DNA of 9,051 bases, taken from the NCBI GenBank assembly GCA_017419465.1, contig JAFOLE010000044.1, positions 1 through 9,051 on the forward strand, read 5' to 3'. Below, piece after piece: positions 1 through 5,192 of the stretch (positions are counted from its first letter, which is position 1; each line of letters begins with the position of its first letter). The notes under the pieces are model-generated. The model saw only the letters and a list, made by a program, of their open reading frames with translations, searched no databases and had not been told where the DNA came from. The stretch comes from Solobacterium sp. GTDB taxonomy: Bacteria; Bacillota_I; Bacilli_A; Erysipelotrichales; Erysipelotrichaceae. Position numbers and translations under genes: made by a program.

Positions 1-1150
1 CTACGTGACGCGCAACGGCTCTGCACTCATTGCCTTCCGTGTACCGGAGTCCGATTTCAGCGGATTCATGATCGGCGCCAGCCACAGCGACAGCCCGACC
101 TTCAAGATCAAAATGAATCCGGAGCTGAAAGCCGAAGGCTGCATTCGTCTCAATACCGAGCGTTACGGCGGTATGATCGCCGCTTCCTGGTTCGACCGCC
201 CGCTCACCTGCGCCGGCCGGGTATGCGTCCGCACGGAACAGGGCATTGAAGAGCGTCTGATCTATGTCGACCGGGATCTCTTCGTGATTCCCTCGCTTGC
301 GATTCATATGGACCGCAATATCAACGAAGGACATTCCTATGACTATCAGAAGGAACTGCTTCCCCTCTTCCGCTCTGAGTCATCCAAAACTTCCTTCATG
401 AAACTGATTGCACAGGAAGCCGGCTGTGAAGAAGCCGATGTGCTGAGTTATGATCTTTTCCTGGCACAGCGCACACCCGGATTTATCTTCGGTGCCGAGA
501 ATGAATATCTCTGTTCTCCGCGGCTCGATGACCTGCAGTGCGGATTTGGGGATCTCATGGGATTCCTGAACGCGAAAGCAGCCGCATCCCTTCCGGTCTT
601 CGCGCTGTTTGACAATGAGGAAGTCGGCTCTCTGACAAAGCAGGGTGCGGCAGGAACCTTCCTGCATGATGTGCTCTACCGGATTCTCAGCGGGCTTGGG
701 ATTCGGGATGACAAGGTATATCCGATCTTTGCGAACTCGTTTGTCGTCAGTGCCGACAACGCGCACGCCGTGCATCCAAACTATCCGGAAAAGGCAGATC
801 CCAATCTGCGTCCGAAGCTCAACGGCGGCATCGTCATCAAGCATTCCGGTGCACAGCTGTACTGCACGGATGCGGTAAGCTCTGCGGTATTCAAGGAAGT
901 CTGCCGCCGGGCAGATGCACCGTTCCAGGAATTCGCCAACCAGTCCAATATCCGCGGCGGCTCCACTCTTGGCAACCTCGTAAACGGACATCTCAGTCTG
1001 AACTCCGTAGATATCGGTCTGCCCCAGCTGGCAATGCACTCCGGATTTGAGACAGCCGGCACAACGGATACACAGTCTCTGATCGATGCGATGACCGAGT
1101 TCTTCTCCAGTTCGATTCACCGCGACGGAAATCTTCTGACAATCGCATAA
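1..1150 (+). CDS. M18 family aminopeptidase (aspartyl aminopeptidase type), 5'-truncated
   Basis: This is a zinc metallopeptidase that removes N-terminal, usually acidic, residues from peptides in the cytoplasm. The frame is open back to base 2, and the text before the GTG at base 5 reads Tyr, as in the family's conserved Y-V-T-R-N-G-S stretch. The GTG is therefore internal and roughly 40-50 N-terminal residues lie upstream of the window. Counting from that GTG, I see the metal histidine in SHSDSP (H27), the bridging aspartate in RLDDL (D175), the catalytic and metal glutamates in FDNEEVGS (E205/E206), the metal aspartate in SADNAH (D251) and the last metal histidine in MHSGFE (H345). All M18 metal ligands are present in the right order, so the enzyme should be active. 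The gene is followed at once by a terminator and converges with the minus-strand operon. Family assignment is firm; substrate preference is not shown by sequence. Confidence 0.93.
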   Translation, partial: YVTRNGSALIAFRVPESDFSGFMIGASHSDSPTFKIKMNPELKAEGCIRLNTERYGGMIAASWFDRPLTCAGRVCVRTEQGIEERLIYVDRDLFVIPSLAIHMDRNINEGHSYDYQKELLPLFRSESSKTSFMKLIAQEAGCEEADVLSYDLFLAQRTPGFIFGAENEYLCSPRLDDLQCGFGDLMGFLNAKAAASLPVFALFDNEEVGSLTKQGAAGTFLHDVLYRILSGLGIRDDKVYPIFANSFVVSADNAHAVHPNYPEKADPNLRPKLNGGIVIKHSGAQLYCTDAVSSAVFKEVCRRADAPFQEFANQSNIRGGSTLGNLVNGHLSLNSVDIGLPQLAMHSGFETAGTTDTQSLIDAMTEFFSSSIHRDGNLLTIA

Positions 1151-1154
1151 TAAT

Positions 1155-1205
1155 CACCGCATGGTGAAGCGTTCTCTGCATGAGAAGCTGCCATGCGGTT
1201 TTATT
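1155..1205 (+). terminator. Intrinsic terminator of the M18 peptidase gene
   Basis: ACCGCATGG (1156-1164) pairs perfectly with CCATGCGGT (1191-1199). An inner stem, AGC-TTCTC against GAGAA-GCT, closes on the loop TGCAT. A short T-rich tract (1199-1205) follows. The hairpin starts five bases after the stop codon. On the minus strand the flank is only mildly T-rich (GATTATTATG), so it may act weakly in both directions against the converging operon. Confidence 0.85.
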
Positions 1206-1284
1206 ACGCGCAAAAGGACAGAGTGTTACCCTGCCTTTCTGCACTATTCTTCAGCAATGTTCATTTTTTTATAAGGGGCTCAAC

Positions 1285-1331
1285 AGACGGTTCCCGGTTC
1301 CGGCTCACCTGTTTCCGAAACGGAGACCGTC
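1285..1331. repeat. Nested inverted repeats downstream of the pdxA2-like gene
   Basis: GACGGT (1286-1291) pairs with ACCGTC (1326-1331). The interval contains CCGGTTCCGG and GTTTCCGAAAC, each able to form its own small hairpin. The element begins about 13 bases past the stop of the minus-strand dehydrogenase gene and could protect the 3' end of that mRNA or help end transcription. No U-tract follows on the minus strand, so it is not a classical intrinsic terminator. The rest of 1206-1343 holds a T7 run at 1264-1270 and no gene that I can see. Confidence 0.35.
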
Positions 1332-1343
1332 CGCAGTGAGACA

Positions 1344-2414
1344 TCACTGGTGATTGTCCGCAATACGTACTGCGTAGTCGATCGCATTCACAAGACTGAT
1401 CTCATTGGACAGTCCGCTTCCGGCATGAACGAAGTCCGTGCCGTGGTCAACACTTGCGCGGATGATCGGAAGTCCGAGCGTCACATTGATGCCGGCAACC
1501 GCATCCCATTCCTTCTTTTCCCGGTTATACACAAAGCCTTTTACCTTGATGGGAATATGGCCCTGGTCGTGATACATGACGACAACAATGTCATACCATC
1601 CGCCGATTGCCTTGGAGAAGATCGTATCCGGCGGCGTCGGTTTCTTCTCAGGGATGATGATGCCTTCCGCCATCGCTTCATCGATGGCCGGCTGGATCTC
1701 TTCGATTTCTTCCCTTCCGAACAGTCCGTTCTCGCCGCAGTGCGGATTGAGTCCGGCAACGCCGATCTTCGGTTCTTTGATTCCTAACGATTTGCATGCC
1801 TCATTGGCAATGCGGATCACTTCGAGCACGCGGGCCTTCTTTACCCGATCGCATGCCTCCCGCAGAGATACATGCGTGGATACATGAACGACCCGGAAGT
1901 CTTCATGCGCCAGCATCATCGTGTATTTCTTTGTGCCGGTATATTCCGCATAGATTTCGGTATGTCCGCTGAAATGATGGCCGGCCATATTGATGGCTTC
2001 CTTACTGATGGCGTTCGTTACGGTTCCATCGACTTCATGCGCCATCGCAAGTTCAATGACTTTCTTTACATACTGAAACGCCGCTTCCCCGCCCTTTGCG
2101 CAGGAATATACATTGAACGGCGCCGGGGGATCCGACTTCGGGATATCCGATTCCTGCATGATGCCCATATCGAGCACATCGATCGTGCCGCATTCAAACA
2201 GCGCCTCACTTACGGAGGATACCGGATGGATCTTCACATTGATGCCGGATACCTTTGCGGCAACCTCTGCCGCATATTCCATACAGCAGGCATCACCGAT
2301 AATGATCGGCCGGCACCGGTCATAAATCTCCTGCTTTGCGAGTGCCTTGACGGAAATATCCGCGCCGCTGCCGTAGGGATCTCCCATTGTGATTCCGATT
2401 ACAGGTCTGTTCAT
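1344..2414 (-). CDS. pdxA2: PdxA2-type 4-phospho-D-threonate/erythronate 3-dehydrogenase
   Basis: This is a metal- and NAD-dependent dehydrogenase of the PdxA family, 356 residues. The divalent-metal histidines known from E. coli PdxA (H166, H211, H266) are matched by H181 (VSTH), H225 (GLNPHCGE) and H282 (MYHDQG). GHTE (H151), the N-terminal ITMGDPYGSG and NVTLGLP-IRASVDHG are also present. In family members paired with a DUF1537 kinase, the reaction oxidises C3 of a 4-phosphotetronate; the 3-keto acid then loses CO2 to give dihydroxyacetone phosphate. The pairing is seen here: its ATG overlaps the kinase stop codon as ATGA, with AAGGAG seven bases upstream, so the two are probably translationally coupled. 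It is longer than E. coli PdxA (329 residues), partly through an extra charged loop at about 293-307 just before NVTLG. Vitamin B6 synthesis is the alternative role, but no pdxJ-like neighbour supports it. Family is sure; exact substrate is inferred. Confidence 0.85.
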   Translation of the reverse strand: MNRPVIGITMGDPYGSGADISVKALAKQEIYDRCRPIIIGDACCMEYAAEVAAKVSGINVKIHPVSSVSEALFECGTIDVLDMGIMQESDIPKSDPPAPFNVYSCAKGGEAAFQYVKKVIELAMAHEVDGTVTNAISKEAINMAGHHFSGHTEIYAEYTGTKKYTMMLAHEDFRVVHVSTHVSLREACDRVKKARVLEVIRIANEACKSLGIKEPKIGVAGLNPHCGENGLFGREEIEEIQPAIDEAMAEGIIIPEKKPTPPDTIFSKAIGGWYDIVVVMYHDQGHIPIKVKGFVYNREKKEWDAVAGINVTLGLPIIRASVDHGTDFVHAGSGLSNEISLVNAIDYAVRIADNHQ

Positions 2415-3661
2415 TTCTCGTCTCCTTTATCCGTACGTTCCGCAAGTTCGGAAAGCAGTTCTCTGTTTCCGAACCCGCCGGACTTGGTAATTACCGGATA
2501 GACATATCCGTTGTATTCCAGTTTTGAAAGCACAACACCCGGTGCTTCTTCCTTAACGGGTGTCAGCTGTCCGGCGCCGATCTGTTTCATAAACCCGAGG
2601 AGTGTATCCCCTCCGGTTAACAGAAGCGTGCAGCACACGCCGCTGTCGAGCATCCGCTTCAGAAGAATTCCAAGCGCTGCGGAGATTCTCGTCCGTACTG
2701 CTTCGGCGGACAGTCCGTGTTCGTGCGCATAGCGTTCGGTCTCACCGGGGTTTTGGTCATTGGTATCGATAATCAGACGCCCGGTACGATTCAGATCGTT
2801 CCTACAGGCATCCAGATATTGTCTGCATTCATTGGTTCTGACCCAGGTCTCATCCAGGGTCATATGCGGTGTTAAGGTATGACGGACAAAGCCGTGCTGT
2901 TCCGCATCGCTCAGCTGATCTTTTGTCACCTGGTTGGTGCTGCCGCAGATCACAAGGAGTCCCTTCCGCAATGGCAGTCCCAGATGTGCCGTGCCTTCCA
3001 TATTCAGCAGTTCCGGCACAAACTGTGCCAGTCCGGAACATCCGGCAAGAATACGGCAGGACCCCTGCTGTTTCAGGGCAGCCGCAACGGCCGAAAGATC
3101 TTCATTGGTCGCTGCGTCATAGACATGAACACCCGGTTCATTTCCCGGTTCCGGTCCGGTATGTACAAATACCGGCACCGCAGACTGTTCATGAATGATG
3201 TCCGCAACTGCGGAATTTCTGACGGGGCTGTAGTTATCGTTTGCAAAAATGCTTTCCCCTGCCGGTACCCCGTCAATATAGTGCACGCCGTTTCGGGTAT
3301 ATCGGTTCATATGCGGTAAGGCCGGCACAAACTGTACAGCGTCTGCGCCGGTTTCATCCATTACCGCCCGGATTTCACTTCCGATGTTTCCGCGAAGTGC
3401 GGAATCCGTTTTCTTATAGTAATATTCGATGCCTGCATCCATGCCTGCACGGACGATCCGGCAGATAACGGCATAGGCCTCATCGGAAGAAGCATTCCTG
3501 GTATCCGAGTTGATGACCACCGCATCGGCGGCACAGGAACCAGCGGAAAACTGTCTGTCATCTGCGAAGACGGCCGTCTTCACATGATTTTTGACAAACT
3601 GTATTCCGGTATCAAGCGCCCCGGTAAAATCATCGGCTATGATCATCAATCTTGTCTTCAT
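2411..3661 (-). CDS. Four-carbon acid-sugar kinase (DUF1537, DtnK/DenK/OtnK family)
   Basis: This is a cytoplasmic ATP-dependent kinase that puts phosphate on the terminal hydroxyl of a C4 sugar acid such as D-threonate, D-erythronate or 3-oxotetronate. The family signatures are all present (numbering from the chosen start): ADDFTGA at 9-15 and KKTDSALRGN at 83-92 in the N-terminal, substrate-side domain; TGGDT near 349-353, an EAPG turn near 372 and KSGGFGN near 393-399 in the C-terminal nucleotide-side domain. The length of 416 residues is normal. I chose the ATG at 3661 because the protein then opens as MKTRLMIIADDFTGA, as relatives do, and GAAGGA stands just upstream, though only three bases away. 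A GTG at 3676 would add five residues and cannot be excluded. The gene follows the LarA-like gene by 22 bases and overlaps the dehydrogenase by four. No aldolase gene adjoins, which favours the dehydrogenase/decarboxylation route over the OtnK/OtnC route. The precise substrate is not readable. Confidence 0.88.
   Translation of the reverse strand: MKTRLMIIADDFTGALDTGIQFVKNHVKTAVFADDRQFSAGSCAADAVVINSDTRNASSDEAYAVICRIVRAGMDAGIEYYYKKTDSALRGNIGSEIRAVMDETGADAVQFVPALPHMNRYTRNGVHYIDGVPAGESIFANDNYSPVRNSAVADIIHEQSAVPVFVHTGPEPGNEPGVHVYDAATNEDLSAVAAALKQQGSCRILAGCSGLAQFVPELLNMEGTAHLGLPLRKGLLVICGSTNQVTKDQLSDAEQHGFVRHTLTPHMTLDETWVRTNECRQYLDACRNDLNRTGRLIIDTNDQNPGETERYAHEHGLSAEAVRTRISAALGILLKRMLDSGVCCTLLLTGGDTLLGFMKQIGAGQLTPVKEEAPGVVLSKLEYNGYVYPVITKSGGFGNRELLSELAERTDKGDEK
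2422..2427 (-). promoter_or_regulatory. Ribosome binding site of the pdxA2-like gene
   Basis: AAGGAG lies seven bases before the ATG at 2414, inside the 3' end of the kinase gene. It fixes this start and makes the four-base ATGA overlap credible. Confidence 0.75.
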
Positions 3662-3683
3662 AATTCCTTCAGTCACTCACCGT

Positions 3684-4958
3684 TCACCAGAGATTCCCCT
3701 GTTCATTGAATTTCATTGGACTAAGTTCCCCTGTCACTTCAATGTCCGGATGAGCCTTTGCCTCTTCAAGGAGTGCTTTGGATATTTCGACGGTTTCCAG
3801 TTTCAGTGTGTTCTTAATACGGATCATCCGCGGATTCTTATGGTCAATTTCATTGCACGTCTTGATGCAGAGCTGAATGGTTTCTCTGTCATTATTCATG
3901 ATCATCGGAATTTTCAGTTCACCGACCAGTGTATTGGTAATCGCATTGGGATAGGTCGCCTCAAGGTCAAGTTTTTCATAGAAACGTCTGGAAATGCAGT
4001 CCGCAAGACCCATTCCGCAGCCGTTGCCATGGGATTCCGGTGTCATATCCAGAATCGCCACACGCTGCGCGCTGATTCCTCCGCTGGCAGAGGCTGTCGG
4101 GAACCGTCCGGAGATATTCGGATCCATGCCGTCGCCGCTGATGTTCTTGCCCGCCTCATCAATGATGAGCACATCACAGGCATTAAACAGAAGCCGCGGC
4201 ATATAGGTTCTTGCACGGTCCAGCAGTTTCGGTTCTTCCGTAATGATCTCATCCGGTGTCAGCGCAACAAGCTCGCGTGTCTGATCATAGGCATTTTCAA
4301 GCACAGCCAGGGCGCAGGAAATCGGCGCAAATCTGATAATTGCCTTGCCGTACATCGGAATGTATTCCCGGAAGTGATGAAAGCCGTCCTGATGGGTGAT
4401 TTCCGCACCGTACTGTTTTCCAAGCCCGATGGCCATCATTTTCATGATGCCGCTCTCATACGGTCCGCGGAATCCGGTATGCGGTTTGATGCGGCCGCAG
4501 ACTACGATACCGTCCGCTTCATATGCATGCTTATCGATCCGTACCGGACGTCCCGTTTCCGTTTTTCCGATTTCCACCGTTACCATCGAGGAAACAATCT
4601 TACAGCCGACTGCCTCTTCCGTGATGCCGTAGGATTCAATGACTTCCCTCTGCCCTTCTGCCGTTGCGCCGCCATGGCTTCCCATTGCCGGAACGATAAA
4701 CGGCTCACAGCCCATGTCCTTCAGGCTGTCCGCAATCGAACGGATGATCAGGCTGATATTGGCGATGCCTCTGCTTCCTGCCGTGATCGCAACACGCATG
4801 CCAGGTTTAAACCGGCCTGCGATCTTTTCCTGTTTCATCTGTGCCGCAATAACTTCCGGAATCCGGTCTGTCTCAATATGCGTTCCGTCAAATTTCTGGC
4901 GGATCTGTATCATTTCCGGCAGTTCAATATTCTTCAGTAAATCCGATACAACTCCCAT
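3684..4958 (-). CDS. LarA-family (DUF2088) nickel-pincer 2-hydroxyacid racemase/epimerase homologue
   Basis: LarA enzymes invert C2 of 2-hydroxyacids by hydride transfer, using a nickel-pincer nucleotide bound to a lysine. In the 424-residue product I see H95 in GSHGGAT, H160 in GRIKPHTGF, K173 in ESGIMKMMAIGLGK and H189 in EITH. They line up in order and approximate spacing with H108, H174, K184 and H200 of Lactobacillus LarA. The C-terminal half carries DEAGKNISGDGMDPN (268-281) and FPTASASGG, unlike what I recall of true lactate racemases, so this is a homologue of unproven substrate. The start at 4958 is set by AGGAGG five bases upstream; an in-frame ATG at 5027 has no such site and lies in the leader. 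As first gene of an operon with a tetronate kinase and PdxA2, it most likely epimerises a C4 sugar acid, for example D-erythronate and D-threonate. It would need LarB, LarC and LarE, which are not in this window. Family confidence is high, substrate low. Confidence 0.85.
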   Translation of the reverse strand: MGVVSDLLKNIELPEMIQIRQKFDGTHIETDRIPEVIAAQMKQEKIAGRFKPGMRVAITAGSRGIANISLIIRSIADSLKDMGCEPFIVPAMGSHGGATAEGQREVIESYGITEEAVGCKIVSSMVTVEIGKTETGRPVRIDKHAYEADGIVVCGRIKPHTGFRGPYESGIMKMMAIGLGKQYGAEITHQDGFHHFREYIPMYGKAIIRFAPISCALAVLENAYDQTRELVALTPDEIITEEPKLLDRARTYMPRLLFNACDVLIIDEAGKNISGDGMDPNISGRFPTASASGGISAQRVAILDMTPESHGNGCGMGLADCISRRFYEKLDLEATYPNAITNTLVGELKIPMIMNNDRETIQLCIKTCNEIDHKNPRMIRIKNTLKLETVEISKALLEEAKAHPDIEVTGELSPMKFNEQGNLW

Positions 4959-4963
4959 ACAGC

Positions 4964-4969
4964 CCTCCT
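4964..4969 (-). promoter_or_regulatory. Ribosome binding site of the LarA-like gene
   Basis: A perfect AGGAGG on the minus strand lies five bases before the ATG at 4958. It decides between this start and the in-frame ATG 69 bases upstream, which lacks a comparable site. Confidence 0.85.
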
Positions 4970-5002
4970 GTCTGTCGTTCATCATTCTGCCCGCAATCAT
5001 CT

Positions 5003-5020
5003 GTTCTGTGTGTACAGAAC
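5003..5020. promoter_or_regulatory. Perfect inverted repeat, candidate operator of the sugar-acid operon
   Basis: GTTCTGT and ACAGAAC are perfect 7-base arms around a 4-base spacer, about 45 bases upstream of the LarA-like start. If the promoter proposed at 5051-5078 is right, this lies some 25-40 bases downstream of the start of transcription, where a bound repressor would block the polymerase. In RNA it would form a small hairpin. No regulator gene is in the window and I cannot assign the family that binds it; the TGT-N4-ACA core would suit several dimeric helix-turn-helix repressors. Confidence 0.45.
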
Positions 5021-5050
5021 CGGTCATTACGATGATTCAGACGATTCGAT

Positions 5051-5078
5051 ATTATGCGGTTCTGATATCAGCGTTAAA
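5051..5078 (-). promoter_or_regulatory. Possible promoter of the LarA-like/kinase/dehydrogenase operon
   Basis: On the minus strand CATAAT (5051-5056, five of six bases matching TATAAT) stands 16 bases after a weak -35, TTTAAC (5073-5078). The spacer contains the 10-base perfect palindrome CTGATATCAG (5062-5071). The sequence further upstream (about 5079-5110) is AT-rich and could act as an UP element or hold an alternative -10 (TATAGT). The operon needs its own promoter because a strong terminator lies just upstream, but which box is used is uncertain. Confidence 0.35.
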
Positions 5079-5123
5079 TTCTTTACTATATGTATATTTT
5101 AAGAGGAAATTGATCATTCACAT

Positions 5124-5184
5124 AAAAAGATGATCTGTCCGGTCATGCATTCAGTGAATGCCGAACCGGTCACGATCATCTTTA
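5124..5184 (-). terminator. Long intrinsic terminator of the hydratase gene
   Basis: Read on the minus strand, AAAGATGATC (from 5183 down) pairs with GATCATCTTT, ending in a run of five T (complement of 5124-5128). Two more paired blocks lie inside: ACCGG-type arms (CCGGT/ACCGG) and GCATTC/GAATGC, closing on ACT. The hairpin begins about ten bases after the hydratase stop, so it isolates the sugar-acid operon from hydratase transcription. The A-rich other flank also gives a shorter T-run on the plus strand. Confidence 0.85.
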
Positions 5185-5192
5185 AATAAAAC

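Noticed and set aside
380..1120. Minus-strand open frame of 246 codons inside the peptidase gene
   Set aside because: Opposite strand of a gene with complete M18 metal ligands; no motifs and it would run into the peptidase terminator region.
1261..1275. T7 run as a second plus-strand terminator
   Set aside because: No convincing hairpin lies immediately upstream of the T-run.
1344..2414. PdxA acting in pyridoxal phosphate synthesis
   Set aside because: Overlap with a DUF1537 kinase gene and absence of pdxJ-like neighbours fit the tetronate catabolic PdxA2 role better, although sequence alone does not exclude B6 synthesis.
3591..4940. Long plus-strand open frame (449 codons) opposite the LarA-like gene
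   Set aside because: It is a shadow of a well-supported gene. Its translation is rich in His, Arg, Phe and Cys with no recognisable motif, and it has no ribosome binding site of note.
4959..5027. Upstream ATG at 5027 as start of the LarA-like gene
   Set aside because: No good ribosome binding site there, while a perfect AGGAGG precedes the ATG at 4958; the extra 23 residues cover the palindrome and leader.
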